Below, piece by piece: positions 7,814-18,673 of a DNA stretch of 64,000 nt; positions within the stretch are counted from its first letter, which is position 1, and each line of letters starts with the position of its first letter. The stretch is from Pseudomonas sp. UFMG81 (GTDB lineage Bacteria; Pseudomonadota; Gammaproteobacteria; Pseudomonadales; Pseudomonadaceae): the NCBI RefSeq assembly GCF_015354575.1, contig NZ_JACAFQ010000002.1:194157-258156 (forward strand), written 5' to 3'. The notes beneath the pieces are model-generated. The model saw only the letters and a list, made by a program, of their open reading frames with translations. It was not told where the DNA came from and ran no database searches. Position numbers and translations under genes: made by a program.

Positions 7814-9232
7814 ATGGCAAGCCCACTTACTTCCAGCACGGGCCTGGGCTCGGGACTCGACATCACCAATATCGTCAAGGTACTGGTCAACGCCGACACG
7901 TCGGCCAAGGCGAACCAGATCGCTCGCCAGACCAACAACAACTCGGCGATGATCTCGGGTATCGGCTCCCTGCGTAGCGCCCTGACGGCGTTCCAGGATG
8001 CCATGAAGAAGCTCAACGATAAGGATGCGCCATCCTTCAACGCGTTCGCAGGCACCTCCGCCAACGAGAACGTGGTCAAGATCAAGTCGAGCAACACCGC
8101 GGTCGCGGGCAGCTACGACATCAAGGTCGATCAGCTGGCCACCAGTTCCAAGGTCGCCAGCAAGCAGTTCGTCGGCGGTGCCACCTCGGTCATCTCGGCC
8201 GGTGAGATGACCATCAGCCAGAACGGCAAGGACTACAAGATCAACGTTGCTGCGGGTGCGACCCTGCAGAGCGTACGTGATCAGATCAACAAAGAAATGA
8301 GTGTCAATGGCATCACCGCCAACATTGTCAACGAGGCGGGTGGTGCACGGCTGGTGTTCGGCTCCACCACCACCGGTGCCGGTAGCGATATCTCGGTCAG
8401 CGGTATCCCCGAGCTGGCAATCAATGGCACTCAGCAGATGAGTGGCAGCGGTGCGGGCTTCATCAGCGCCAAGGCGCAGGATGCGAAGTTCTCCATCGAT
8501 GGTCTGGCGCTTACCAGTGCTACCAATACCGTCAGCAATGCCGTCAGTGGTCTTACCCTGGAGCTGACAGGTGCTTCGCCGAAAGACTCCGGTGGCAACA
8601 TTACTTCCAGCACCAAGGTCACCGTTGCGGCGGACAATGAGGGTCTGAAGAAGTCCGTGCAGTCCTTCGTCGATGCCTACAACACGCTGCAGAAGGCGGT
8701 CACCTCGCTGACTGCGACTTCTCGTGACGAAAACGACAAATTGTCCCTTGGTCCGCTGACCAACGACCCGACCACGCGTTCGCTGCTGGCCGATGTGCGC
8801 AAGGTGCTGTCCGAGACCGGTGCCGGTGACAAGCTCACCACGCTCAGCCAGCTGGGTATCAACACCCAGAAGGACGGCACGCTGGAGTTCAACAGCGTCA
8901 AGTTCAACACGGCCATGAACGACAAGAAGCTCGGCCCTGAGATCCAGCAGCTGTTCACCGGTACCAATGGCGTGTTCGAGCGCATGAACAAGGCCATCGA
9001 CCCGTACAATTCGACTGGTGGTGCCCTCGACACCCGCAAGGGCAACCTGGACAAGGCGGCCAAGAACCTTGCCGACCAGAAGGCGGCCCTGGACCGTCGC
9101 GCCGAAGGGCTCACCGAGTCGCTGACGCGCAAGTATGTGGCGCTCGATGCTGCCTTGGGCAAGATGAAGGCCCAGGCTGACCAGATCACCTCGATCTTCG
9201 ATGCGCTCAACGCTCAGGCCAAGAAATCCTGA
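7814..9232 (+). CDS. fliD: Flagellar filament cap protein
   Basis: A 472-residue cap and hook-associated protein 2. The N-terminal FliD_N region (TSSTGLGSGLDITNIVKVLV) and the C-terminal coiled-coil region (QKAALDRRAEGLTESLTRKYVALDAALGKMKAQ) are both present. It forms the oligomeric cap that folds flagellin at the filament tip; in Pseudomonas it is also an adhesin for mucin. It lies after flaG and before fliS and is closed by a terminator at 9249-9283. Confidence 0.96.
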   Translation: MASPLTSSTGLGSGLDITNIVKVLVNADTSAKANQIARQTNNNSAMISGIGSLRSALTAFQDAMKKLNDKDAPSFNAFAGTSANENVVKIKSSNTAVAGSYDIKVDQLATSSKVASKQFVGGATSVISAGEMTISQNGKDYKINVAAGATLQSVRDQINKEMSVNGITANIVNEAGGARLVFGSTTTGAGSDISVSGIPELAINGTQQMSGSGAGFISAKAQDAKFSIDGLALTSATNTVSNAVSGLTLELTGASPKDSGGNITSSTKVTVAADNEGLKKSVQSFVDAYNTLQKAVTSLTATSRDENDKLSLGPLTNDPTTRSLLADVRKVLSETGAGDKLTTLSQLGINTQKDGTLEFNSVKFNTAMNDKKLGPEIQQLFTGTNGVFERMNKAIDPYNSTGGALDTRKGNLDKAAKNLADQKAALDRRAEGLTESLTRKYVALDAALGKMKAQADQITSIFDALNAQAKKS

Positions 9233-9248
9233 TCGACGGTTGAAGACA

Positions 9249-9283
9249 AAGCCCGGGGCGTCCATCGATGCCCCGGGCTTTTT
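9249..9283 (+). terminator. Rho-independent terminator after fliD
   Basis: AAGCCCGGGGC (9249-9259) pairs perfectly with GCCCCGGGCTT (9270-9280), followed by a T run. It separates fliD from the fliS-fliT unit, which has its own promoter. Confidence 0.92.
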
Positions 9284-9293
9284 GCTTTGCCGC

Positions 9294-9320
9294 TAAAGTT
9301 TTTTGACAGCGCGGCGATAC
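9294..9320 (+). promoter_or_regulatory. Sigma-28 (FliA) promoter of fliS
   Basis: TAAAGTTT at 9294-9301, 11 bp, then GGCGATAC at 9313-9320. The -35 matches the extended sigma-28 consensus and the -10 matches 6 of 8 bases of GCCGATAA. It sits directly after the fliD terminator and about 40 bp before fliS. Confidence 0.78.
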
Positions 9321-9362
9321 AGCGGGTATACGCAACCTTTTTCGCTGCAACGAGGTAGATCC

Positions 9363-9758
9363 ATGAACCCCATGTTGGCCCTTCGGCAATACCAGAAAGT
9401 CAACGGCGTGGCGCAGACTTCCGAAGCCAGCCCGCACCGTCTGGTGCAGATGCTCATGCAGGGTGGTCTCGACCGCCTGGCCCAGGCCAAGGGCGCGATA
9501 GCGCGCAACGACGTCCCCCAGAAGGGCATCCTGATCGGCAAGGCCATCGATATCATCGGCGGCCTGCGCGAAGGCCTGGATCTTGAGAACCATGCCGACA
9601 GCCTGACCGAGCTGGACAACCTGTACACCTACATGAGCCGTCGCCTGATCGAGGCCAATGTCAAGAGCGACCCGGCGATCATCGACGAAGTGGCGCGCCT
9701 GCTGATCACCGTCAAGGAAGGCTGGGACGCGATCGGCGAACAGCAGCCGGAATCCTGA
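9363..9758 (+). CDS. fliS: Flagellin-specific export chaperone
   Basis: A 131-residue helical protein starting MNPMLALRQYQKVN, with the conserved SPHRLVQMLMQGGLDRLAQAKGAI helix of FliS and the IIGGLREGLD region. FliS binds the C-terminus of flagellin in the cytoplasm, stops it from polymerising early, and hands it to FlhA. The frame is open upstream, but the ATG at 9363 has an RBS (AACGAGG) and the standard family start. It shares the sigma-28 unit with fliT. Confidence 0.95.
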   Translation: MNPMLALRQYQKVNGVAQTSEASPHRLVQMLMQGGLDRLAQAKGAIARNDVPQKGILIGKAIDIIGGLREGLDLENHADSLTELDNLYTYMSRRLIEANVKSDPAIIDEVARLLITVKEGWDAIGEQQPES

Positions 9759-9772
9759 TTCAGGAGAGTGTC

Positions 9773-10069
9773 ATGAGCGAAGTGATCGAGCGTATCGAGC
9801 AGACGCGCGAGGCCCTGATGGCCGCGTTGGCCAGCCGTGACTGGGACGCGGTCGGTGAGCTCGACCTTGAGTGTCGTGTGTGTGTCGAGGATGTGCTGGC
9901 CGAGGCGTCCTCCAATGAGGCGGCCGTGCGCGGCAGCCTCGAGCAATTGCTGGGCGTTTATCGGCAGTTGATCGAGGTTGCAAGTGGCGAGCGTCAATCG
10001 ATAGTCGACGAGATGTCGCAGATCCGTCAGGCGGAAAACGCCGCAAAGGTATACCATCTGTTCTCGTAA
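9773..10069 (+). CDS. fliT: FliT-like flagellar chaperone
   Basis: A 98-residue all-helical protein starting MSEVIERIEQTREALMAALA, preceded by AGGAGAG, 14 bp after fliS. Size, position and helical heptads fit the FliT family, which chaperones the cap protein FliD and in enterics restrains FlhDC. In Pseudomonas the gene is often annotated only as hypothetical, because sequence similarity to enteric FliT is low. The call rests on position, length and helix pattern. Confidence 0.75.
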   Translation: MSEVIERIEQTREALMAALASRDWDAVGELDLECRVCVEDVLAEASSNEAAVRGSLEQLLGVYRQLIEVASGERQSIVDEMSQIRQAENAAKVYHLFS

Positions 10070-10085
10070 CCACAGATGACACAAG

Positions 10086-10124
10086 AATCAGTGCGCCATT
10101 AATTTGACTGTGCGCTGATTTTTG
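10086..10124 (+). terminator. Probable terminator after fliT
   Basis: AATCAG and CGC at 10086-10096 can pair with GCG and CTGATT near 10112-10120, with a small TG bulge, followed by a T run. It would close the fliS-fliT unit before fleQ. The long loop and bulge lower confidence. Confidence 0.55.
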
Positions 10125-10236
10125 ACTTAACTAGTGGCTGTTTTCGAATTTCAGACGTCCGAACGCTGACCATTCAGTCGGAATGATGTCGAACACGCCC
10201 CATGGGCGCCGATATGACTAGGGAAGTTGCTATTGC

Positions 10237-11712
<1,476 letters not shown>

Positions 11713-11728
11713 CGCCTGTACGATTCGT

Positions 11729-11749
11729 CGAGGCCCAGGGAGGGCCTCG
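11729..11749. other. Hairpin after fleQ, no T run
   Basis: CGAGGCCC and GGGCCTCG form an 8-bp stem with a 5-nt loop just after the fleQ stop. There is no T run, so it is at best a weak terminator or mRNA 3' end stabiliser. Confidence 0.4.
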
Positions 11750-11848
11750 CGAACTCAATATCCCTACCTTTCAAAGGGGCGCCAGGCCCCGTCTTCAGCG
11801 GCTTTCACCGCAAATCATGCAGCGTGCGCGCGGTTTTCGAGACGGTCT

Positions 11849-11865
11849 CCGGCACGTCTATTGCT
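11849..11865 (+). promoter_or_regulatory. Sigma-54 promoter of fleSR
   Basis: CCGGCACGTCTATTGCT matches TGGCACG-N4-TTGCW at all but the first position and has correct GG/GC spacing. It lies about 50 bp before fleS, in line with FleQ control of fleSR. Confidence 0.85.
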
Positions 11866-11916
11866 ATGACGCAGGCAACACACCGTTTTTGACGGTCAGC
11901 CACGCGAGAGAGCACG

Positions 11917-13134
11917 ATGCCCCAGGCCGCCCAGATTTCCCGAGCCCCCGATCCGCAGGGGCGCACCCCGGTCGAGCAGGAGAGCCGACTGGGCCTTGAA
12001 CAGGCGTTCGCCTTGTTCAGTCAGGTTTCCTCCCAGCTCAACGAGTCGTACAGCATGCTCGAGGCGCGCGTCAGCGAGCTCAAGGGCGAGCTGGCCGTGG
12101 TCAGTGCCCAGCGCATGGCCGAGCTGGATGAGAAGGAGCGCCTGGCCAATCGTTTGCAGAACTTGCTGGACCTGCTCCCGGGCGGGGTGATCGTGATCGA
12201 TGCACAGGGCCATGTCTGTGAGGCCAACCCGGCGGCATGCGAGCTGCTGGGCGAGCCGCTGCTCGGCCAGCTGTGGCGCCATGTGATCGCGCGCAGTTTC
12301 GCGCCGCGCGAGGATGACGGTCATGAGGTGTCGCTGCGCGATGGTCGGCGATTGTCGATCGCCACGCGTTCACTGGATGCCGAGCCCGGGCAACTGGTGC
12401 TGTTGACCGATCTCACCGAAACCCGTCGCTTGCAGGACCAGTTGGCACGTCATGAGCGTCTGTCGTCCTTGGGGCGCATGGTGGCATCGCTGGCCCACCA
12501 GATTCGCACGCCGCTGTCGGCGGCCATGCTCTACGCCAGTCACCTGGCTGATGGCGAAAGGAACCTGCCGCCAGAAACGCGCCTGCGCTTCGCCGGCAGC
12601 CTGAAAGAGCGCCTGCATGAGCTGGAGCATCAGGTGCGTGACATGTTGGTGTTCGCCCGCGGCGAGCTGCCGTTGGGCGACCGGCTGACCCCCAAGGCCT
12701 TGTTCCAGGCCTTGCAGCAAGCGGCGCAGGTACATGTGCAGGGGCATGCGGTGCGCTGGCAATGCGATACGCACCTGGGGGAGTTGCTGTGCAATCGCGA
12801 CACCCTGGTCGGCGCCTTGCTCAACCTCATCGACAATGCCCTGCAGGCCAGCCCCGAGCCGGCGCGCCTGAAGGTGCACCTGTATCGTCGTGAACAGAAT
12901 CTGCACCTGTGCGTCAGTGACGCCGGCGCCGGGGTTGAGCCAGGGCTGCTGGCGCGCCTGGGTGAACCCTTCCTGACCACCAAGGCCACGGGCACCGGCC
13001 TGGGCCTGGCCGTGGTCCAGGCGGTGGCGCGAGCCCACCAGGGCAGCTTGCGCCTGCGTTCGAAGCCAGGGCGTGGCACCTGTGCTTATGTAGTCCTGCC
13101 ACTGATCGGCGCCGCGTCGCAGGAGGGGGTGTGA
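11917..13134 (+). CDS. fleS: Flagellar sensor histidine kinase
   Basis: A 405-residue cytoplasmic kinase with no membrane segment. A PAS domain spans roughly residues 80-170 (LLDLLPGGVIVIDAQGHVCE), followed by the dimerisation/phosphoacceptor helix with H194 (SLAHQIRTPLS) and an HATPase domain with the N box (NLIDNALQA) and G boxes (DAGAGVEPG, GTGLGLAVV). It phosphorylates FleR. The fleS stop overlaps the fleR start (TGATG), so the pair is translated together. Family and partner are certain from order and motifs; the signal it senses is not known. Confidence 0.96.
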   Translation: MPQAAQISRAPDPQGRTPVEQESRLGLEQAFALFSQVSSQLNESYSMLEARVSELKGELAVVSAQRMAELDEKERLANRLQNLLDLLPGGVIVIDAQGHVCEANPAACELLGEPLLGQLWRHVIARSFAPREDDGHEVSLRDGRRLSIATRSLDAEPGQLVLLTDLTETRRLQDQLARHERLSSLGRMVASLAHQIRTPLSAAMLYASHLADGERNLPPETRLRFAGSLKERLHELEHQVRDMLVFARGELPLGDRLTPKALFQALQQAAQVHVQGHAVRWQCDTHLGELLCNRDTLVGALLNLIDNALQASPEPARLKVHLYRREQNLHLCVSDAGAGVEPGLLARLGEPFLTTKATGTGLGLAVVQAVARAHQGSLRLRSKPGRGTCAYVVLPLIGAASQEGV

Positions 13135-14510
13135 TGGAGGTCAAAGTGCTGTTGGTGGAGGATGATCGCACCCTGCGCCAGGCGTTGGTCGACACCCTGG
13201 AAATCGGTGGTTTTGCGCACCGCGCGGTGGGCTCGGCCGAAGAAGCGCTGCAAGCGGTCGCCAGCGAGCCGTTCAGCCTGGTGGTCAGCGATGTGAACAT
13301 GCCGGGGATGGACGGGCACCAGTTGTTGGCGCAACTGGGGCGTCACCATCCGCACCTGCCGGTGTTGCTGATGACTGCGCACGCGGCGGTGGAACGGGCG
13401 GTGGATGCCATGCGCCAGGGCGCGGTGGACTACTTGGTCAAGCCGTTCGAGCCCAGTGCGCTGATCAGCCTTGTTGAGCGCCATGCCGCCGGGCATCTGG
13501 ATGCTGCGAGCGACGAAGGTCCGGTCGCTTGCGAGCCGGCCAGTCGGCAGTTGCTGGAGCTGGCGGCGCGGGTGGCGCGCAGCGATTCAACGGTGTTGAT
13601 CTCGGGTGAGTCGGGTACCGGCAAGGAGGTGCTGGCGCGCTACATCCACCAGCAGTCGTCGCGCGCAGCGGCGCCGTTCGTGGCGATCAATTGCGCGGCC
13701 ATTCCCGACAACATGCTCGAGGCCACGCTGTTCGGTCATGAGAAAGGTGCGTTCACCGGCGCCATTGCCGCCCAGGCCGGCAAGTTCGAGCAAGCCGAGG
13801 GTGGCACCTTGTTGCTCGACGAGATATCCGAAATGCCGCTGGGGCTCCAGGCCAAGTTGCTGCGTGTGCTGCAGGAGCGCGAGGTGGAGCGGGTCGGCGG
13901 GCGTAAGCCGATCGCGCTCGACATCCGCGTGCTGGCCACGACCAACCGAGACCTGGTAGGCGAAGTGGCGGCGGGGCGCTTCCGAGAGGACCTGTTTTAT
14001 CGCCTGTCGGTCTTCCCGCTCGCCTGGCACGCCCTGCGTGAGCGTCCCGGCGATATTCTGCCGTTGGCCGAGCGCCTGCTGGCGCGCCATGTCGGCAAGA
14101 TGAAACATGCCCCGGTGCGGCTGTCCGCCGATGCGCGCGCCTGCCTGCAGGCCTATGCCTGGCCGGGTAATGTGCGCGAACTGGACAACGCGTTGCAGCG
14201 CGCGCTGATCCTGCAGCAGGGCGGGGTGATCGAGGCGGCGGATTTCTGTCTGGCAGGTGCCATTCCATTGTCGGCGTCGGTACCGGTCACGATGGCGCCC
14301 CCGGTGGGTGAGGCGGCGGCCGAAACGGGCGGGCTGGGTGACGACATGCGCCGCCATGAGTACCAGATGATCATCGACACCCTGCGGGCCGAGCGCGGGC
14401 GGCGCAAAGAGGCCGCCGAGCGGCTGGGGATCAGCCCGCGTACCCTGCGCTACAAGCTGGCGCAAATGCGCGACGCCGGCTTCGATGTCGAGGCCAACCT
14501 ATTCGGCTGA
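13134..14510 (+). CDS. fleR: Flagellar response regulator, sigma-54 activator
   Basis: A 458-residue NtrC-type regulator. The receiver domain has the phospho-acceptor D53 in [12 protein letters not shown]; the AAA+ domain has Walker [15 protein letters not shown] and LLLDEISEM; a Fis-type helix-turn-helix ends the protein ([18 protein letters not shown]). It activates class III flagellar genes such as the basal body, hook and fliK. ATG 13134 has a strong upstream RBS (AGGAGG); a GTG one codon earlier (13131) is possible. It follows fleS without a gap. Confidence 0.96.
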   Translation: MEVKVLLVEDDRTLRQALVDTLEIGGFAHRAVGSAEEALQAVASEPFSLVVSDVNMPGMDGHQLLAQLGRHHPHLPVLLMTAHAAVERAVDAMRQGAVDYLVKPFEPSALISLVERHAAGHLDAASDEGPVACEPASRQLLELAARVARSDSTVLISGESGTGKEVLARYIHQQSSRAAAPFVAINCAAIPDNMLEATLFGHEKGAFTGAIAAQAGKFEQAEGGTLLLDEISEMPLGLQAKLLRVLQEREVERVGGRKPIALDIRVLATTNRDLVGEVAAGRFREDLFYRLSVFPLAWHALRERPGDILPLAERLLARHVGKMKHAPVRLSADARACLQAYAWPGNVRELDNALQRALILQQGGVIEAADFCLAGAIPLSASVPVTMAPPVGEAAAETGGLGDDMRRHEYQMIIDTLRAERGRRKEAAERLGISPRTLRYKLAQMRDAGFDVEANLFG

Positions 14511-14539
14511 GGCGCCATTTTCAGTGTTCTTTGCGCTGG

Positions 14540-14556
14540 CTGGCACTGCTCTTGCT
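14540..14556 (+). promoter_or_regulatory. Sigma-54 promoter of fliE operon
   Basis: CTGGCACTGCTCTTGCT fits TGGCACG-N4-TTGCW with one mismatch. It lies about 60 bp before fliE and drives fliEFGHIJ in other pseudomonads. Confidence 0.9.
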
Positions 14557-14616
14557 AGCACCAGCTCATCTGCCGCATGAGTGTCAAAAAAATGCGGCCG
14601 CCGGAGAGAGAAGTCC

Positions 14617-14949
14617 ATGACCCAAGGTGTTGAATTCAATCGTCTGATGTTGGACATGCGTGCCATGCAGGCCGATGCCATGTCCCTGCCGAAAACCGCC
14701 GCTGCCCCCGAGCTGGCGCCCGGGCAGAGCAGCTTCGCCGACATGCTCGGCCAGGCCATCGGCAAGGTGAGCGATGTGCAGCAGGCCTCCACGCAATTGT
14801 CCAGCGCCTTCGAGATCGGCAAGAGCGGTGTCGACCTGACCGACGTGATGATCGCCTCGCAGAAGGCCTCGGTGTCGTTCCAGGCGTTGACCCAGGTACG
14901 TAACAAGCTGGTGCAGGCGTACCAGGACATCATGCAGATGCCGGTATAA
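14617..14949 (+). CDS. fliE: Flagellar hook-basal body complex protein FliE
   Basis: A 110-residue rod/MS-ring junction protein starting [18 protein letters not shown]. The conserved C-terminal helix ([31 protein letters not shown]) is complete. FliE links the MS ring to the proximal rod and is exported early. The open frame extends upstream, but the ATG at 14617 has an RBS (GGAGAG) and the family start. First gene of the sigma-54-driven fliEFGHIJ unit. Confidence 0.95.
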   Translation: MTQGVEFNRLMLDMRAMQADAMSLPKTAAAPELAPGQSSFADMLGQAIGKVSDVQQASTQLSSAFEIGKSGVDLTDVMIASQKASVSFQALTQVRNKLVQAYQDIMQMPV

Positions 14950-14964
14950 GGGCGAGATTGAGTC

Positions 14965-16743
14965 ATGGCCGAAGCAGTCGTCGATAACGCACCCGCCAAG
15001 AGTGGCCCGCCAGCAGCCAAGCCGCCGCTGTTCGGCATGTCGTTCCTGGAAAACATCTCGCAGATGCCCATGCTGCGTCAGGTCGGCCTGCTGGTCGGCC
15101 TGGCCGCCAGCGTGGCCATCGGCTTCGCCGTGGTGCTCTGGTCGCAGCAGCCGGACTACCGGCCGCTGTACGGCAGCCTGGCAGGCATGGACACCAAGCA
15201 GGTGATCGACTCGCTCACCGCCGCCGATATCCCCTACCGCGTGGAACCGAATTCCGGCGCGTTGCTGGTCAAGGCCGACGACCTCTCCCGTGCGCGCCTG
15301 AAACTCGCCGCCGCCGGGGTAGCGCCGAGCGACGGCAACGTCGGCTTCGAGCTGCTCGACAAGGAGCAGGGCCTGGGCACCAGCCAGTTCATGGAAGCCA
15401 CCCGGTATCGCCGCAGCCTGGAGGGTGAGCTGGCGCGCACCGTTTCCAGCCTCAACAACGTCAAGGCTGCTCGTGTGCACCTGGCGATCCCGAAAAGCTC
15501 GGTGTTCGTGCGCGACGAGCGCAAGCCCAGTGCCTCGGTACTGGTCGAGCTGTACCCGGGCCGCACCCTGGAAGCCGGGCAGGTGATGGCGATCGTCAAC
15601 CTCGTGGCCACCAGCGTTCCGGAGCTGGACAAGTCGCAGGTGACCGTGGTCGACCAGAAAGGCAACCTGCTTTCCGAACAGTTGCAGGACACCGCCCTGA
15701 CCATGGCCGGCAAGCAGTTCGACTACAGCCGTCGCATGGAAGGCATGCTCACCCAGCGTGTGCACAACATCCTGCAGCCGGTGCTGGGCAACGACCGCTA
15801 CAAGGCCGAAGTGTCGACCGACGTCGACTTCAGTGCCGTCGAGTCCACCTCCGAACAGTTCAACCCCGACCAGCCAGCCCTGCGCAGCGAGCAGTCGGTC
15901 AACGAACAGCGCGCCAGCAGCCAAGGCCCGCAGGGTGTGCCAGGGGCGCTGAGCAACCAACCGCCAGCGGGTGCCTCGGCGCCTGAGAATGCCACCGCCG
16001 GTGCGACGCCCGCCGGCGCCATCCAGCCCGGCCAGCCACTGGTGGATGCCAACGGCCAGCAGATCATGGACCCGGCCACCGGCCAGCCGATGCTCGCGCC
16101 GTACCCGAGCGACAAGCGTCAGCAGAGCACCAAGAATTTCGAGCTGGACCGCTCCATCAGCCACACCCGCCAGCAGCAGGGTCGCCTGACCCGCCTGTCG
16201 GTGGCGGTGGTGGTGGACGACCAGGTCAAGCTCGACGCTGCCACCGGAGAGGCCACCCGCACCCCATGGGGCGCCGAGGACCTGGCACGCTTCACGCGGT
16301 TGGTGCAGGACGCGGTAGGCTTCGATGCCAGCCGTGGCGACAGCGTCACCGTGATCAACGTACCGTTCGCCGCCGACCGTGGCGACGAGCTGGTCGATAT
16401 TCCGTTCTACTCGCAGCCGTGGTTCTGGGACATCATCAAGCAGGTGCTGGGCGTGGTGTTCATCCTGGTGCTGGTGTTCGGCGTGTTGCGCCCGGTGCTC
16501 AACAACATTACAGGTGGCGGCAAGCAGGCTGCCTCGGATAGCGACATGGAGCTGGGCGGCATGATCGGTCTGGATGGCGAACTGGCCAACGACCGCGTCA
16601 GCCTGGGTGGCCCGACAAGCATTCTGTTGCCGAGCCCGAGCGAGGGTTACGAGGCACAGCTCAACGCAATCAAGGGCCTGGTGGCCGAAGACCCGGGCCG
16701 CGTGGCCCAGGTCGTGAAAGAGTGGATCAACGCCGATGAGTGA
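14965..16743 (+). CDS. fliF: Flagellar MS-ring protein FliF
   Basis: A 592-residue inner-membrane protein that builds the MS ring, on which the export gate and the C ring assemble. A first membrane helix near residues 35-55 (VGLLVGLAASVAIGFAVVLW) and a second near 490-512 (LGVVFILVLVFGVLRPVL) flank the periplasmic ring-building domains. The C-terminal tail (NAIKGLVAEDPGRVAQVVKEWI) is the FliG-binding segment. It overlaps fliG by 8 bp, so the two partners are translationally coupled. Confidence 0.97.
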   Translation: MAEAVVDNAPAKSGPPAAKPPLFGMSFLENISQMPMLRQVGLLVGLAASVAIGFAVVLWSQQPDYRPLYGSLAGMDTKQVIDSLTAADIPYRVEPNSGALLVKADDLSRARLKLAAAGVAPSDGNVGFELLDKEQGLGTSQFMEATRYRRSLEGELARTVSSLNNVKAARVHLAIPKSSVFVRDERKPSASVLVELYPGRTLEAGQVMAIVNLVATSVPELDKSQVTVVDQKGNLLSEQLQDTALTMAGKQFDYSRRMEGMLTQRVHNILQPVLGNDRYKAEVSTDVDFSAVESTSEQFNPDQPALRSEQSVNEQRASSQGPQGVPGALSNQPPAGASAPENATAGATPAGAIQPGQPLVDANGQQIMDPATGQPMLAPYPSDKRQQSTKNFELDRSISHTRQQQGRLTRLSVAVVVDDQVKLDAATGEATRTPWGAEDLARFTRLVQDAVGFDASRGDSVTVINVPFAADRGDELVDIPFYSQPWFWDIIKQVLGVVFILVLVFGVLRPVLNNITGGGKQAASDSDMELGGMIGLDGELANDRVSLGGPTSILLPSPSEGYEAQLNAIKGLVAEDPGRVAQVVKEWINADE

Positions 16744-17755
16744 TAATCGAGCCATTACCGCCAAGCTGAGCCGCGTCGACAAGGCGGCGATCCTCCTGCT
16801 CTCGCTCGGTGAGACCGACGCCGCGCAAGTCCTGCGCCACATGGGGCCCAAGGAAGTGCAGCGGGTTGGTGTGGCCATGGCGCAGATGGGCAACGTCCAT
16901 CGCGAGCAGGTCGAGCAGGTGATGAGCGAGTTCGTCGAGATCGTCGGCGACCAGACCAGCCTGGGCGTCGGTTCCGATGGCTACATTCGCAAGATGCTCA
17001 ACCAGGCCCTCGGCGAGGACAAGGCCAACGGCCTGATCGACCGCATCCTGCTCGGTGGCAACACCAGCGGTCTGGACAGCCTCAAGTGGATGGAGCCGCG
17101 CGCCGTGGCCGACGTCATCCGCTACGAGCACCCGCAGATCCAGGCCATCGTCGTCGCCTACCTCGACCCCGACCAGGCCGGTGAAGTACTGAGCAACTTC
17201 GACCACAAGGTGCGCCTGGACATCGTCCTGCGCGTGTCGTCGCTCAACACCGTACAGCCAGCGGCGCTCAAGGAACTCAACCAGATCCTCGAGAAGCAGT
17301 TCTCCGGCAACTCCAACGCCGCGCGCACCACCTTGGGCGGCATCAAGCGTGCCGCCGACATCATGAACTTCCTCGACAGCTCCGTGGAAGGTGCACTGAT
17401 GGATGCGATCCGCGAGATCGACAGCGACCTGTCGGAGCAGATCGAAGACCTGATGTTCGTCTTCAACAACCTGGCCGATGTCGACGACCGTGGCATCCAG
17501 GCGCTGCTGCGCGAGGTATCCTCGGACGTGCTGGTGGTGTCGCTCAAGGGCGCCGACGAACGCGTCAAGGACAAGATCTTCAAGAACATGTCCAAGCGTG
17601 CCTCGGAGCTGCTGCGCGACGACCTCGAAGCCAAGGGCCCGGTACGGGTCAGCGACGTGGAAACGGCGCAGAAGGAAATCCTCACCATCGCCCGCCGTAT
17701 GGCCGAGGCCGGCGAGATCGTGCTCGGCGGCAAGGGTGCCGAGGAAATGATTTAA
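16736..17755 (+). CDS. fliG: Flagellar motor switch protein FliG
   Basis: A 339-residue C-ring protein that transmits torque from the stator to the rotor. The EHPQ motif is visible in RYEHPQIQAIVVAYL, and the C-terminal charged torque helix contains the conserved RVKDKIFKNMSKRASELLRDDLE pattern. It overlaps the fliF end by 8 bp, as is common for this pair. Followed by a REP pair in the gap before fliH. Confidence 0.97.
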   Translation: MSDNRAITAKLSRVDKAAILLLSLGETDAAQVLRHMGPKEVQRVGVAMAQMGNVHREQVEQVMSEFVEIVGDQTSLGVGSDGYIRKMLNQALGEDKANGLIDRILLGGNTSGLDSLKWMEPRAVADVIRYEHPQIQAIVVAYLDPDQAGEVLSNFDHKVRLDIVLRVSSLNTVQPAALKELNQILEKQFSGNSNAARTTLGGIKRAADIMNFLDSSVEGALMDAIREIDSDLSEQIEDLMFVFNNLADVDDRGIQALLREVSSDVLVVSLKGADERVKDKIFKNMSKRASELLRDDLEAKGPVRVSDVETAQKEILTIARRMAEAGEIVLGGKGAEEMI

Positions 17756-17775
17756 GCCAGCGACTGGTGCCGCCC

Positions 17776-17869
17776 CTGTGGGTGCGGGCTTGCCCCGCGA
17801 TGACGTCCGAGTCGGCGAGAAAGATTGCCAGGACACAAGCCATCGCGGGGCAAGCCCGCTCCCACAGGG
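17776..17869. repeat. REP pair, GCGGGCTTGCCCCGC class
   Basis: Two inverted copies of a P. putida-type REP element, 17776-17801 and 17842-17869, lie head to head between fliG and fliH, inside an operon. The core palindrome reads GCGGGCTTGCCCCGC. Such pairs can pause RNA polymerase or protect the upstream mRNA. Confidence 0.9.
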
Positions 17870-17899
17870 ACCTGTAAAGGTTCTCGAGAAGCTCACAGC

Positions 17900-18673
17900 A
17901 TGTCCACCAAAGAACATCCCAGCGACCTGATTCGCGCCCGCGACCTCGAGGGCGTCGATGTCTGGGCGCTGCCCAGCTTCGACCCTGAACCGGAGCCTGA
18001 ACCCGAGCCCGAACCGGAAGTCGTCGAAGAAGAAGTCGAAGAGGTACCGCTGGAAGAAGTCCAGCCGCTGACCCTCGAAGAGCTCGAAGCCATCCGCCAG
18101 GAGGCCTACAACGAAGGCTTCGCTACCGGTGAGCGCGAAGGCTTCCACAGCACCCAGCTCAAGGTGCGCCAGGAAGCCGAAGTGGCCCTGGCGGCCAAGC
18201 TGGCCAGCCTGGAGCAGGTGATGCGGCACTTGTTCGAGCCGATCGCCGAGCAGGACACCCTGATCGAAAAGGGCATGGTGCACCTGGTCGCACACATGGC
18301 CCGCCAGGTCATCGGCCGCGAATTGCGCAGCGATTCCAGCCAGATTACCCATGTGCTGCGCGAAGCCCTGAAGCTGTTGCCAATGGGCGCCGACAACATT
18401 CGCATCCATCTCAATCCCCAGGATTTCGAACTGGCCAAAGCGTTGCGCGAGCGCCACGAGGAAAACTGGAAGCTGCTTGAGGACGAGGCCTTGCTGCCAG
18501 GCGGTTGCCGCATCGAAACCGCCCACAGCCGCATCGACGCGACCATGGAGACGCGCATCGAGAAAGCCGTGGCGCAGCTGTTCGAGCAGTCTCACGACCA
18601 TTCCTTGCACCCGGCCGCGGCGGATATCACCCTCGAGCTGGATGAGCCGGCGGGTGAACACGATGCGCCTTGA
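17900..18673 (+). CDS. fliH: Flagellar assembly protein FliH
   Basis: A 257-residue regulator of the export ATPase FliI. An acidic region near residues 29-58 contains a run of alternating Pro-Glu residues followed by Glu/Val repeats; the rest is the V-type ATPase subunit E-like domain ([20 protein letters not shown]) that binds FliI. The frame is open upstream into the REP pair, but ATG 17900 is the family start. It overlaps fliI by 11 bp. Confidence 0.94.
   Translation: MSTKEHPSDLIRARDLEGVDVWALPSFDPEPEPEPEPEPEVVEEEVEEVPLEEVQPLTLEELEAIRQEAYNEGFATGEREGFHSTQLKVRQEAEVALAAKLASLEQVMRHLFEPIAEQDTLIEKGMVHLVAHMARQVIGRELRSDSSQITHVLREALKLLPMGADNIRIHLNPQDFELAKALRERHEENWKLLEDEALLPGGCRIETAHSRIDATMETRIEKAVAQLFEQSHDHSLHPAAADITLELDEPAGEHDAP

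Noticed and set aside
14584..16893. Long open frame antisense to fliE-fliF
   Set aside because: High-GC shadow frame; no start signal, low-complexity composition, and the plus-strand genes are certain.
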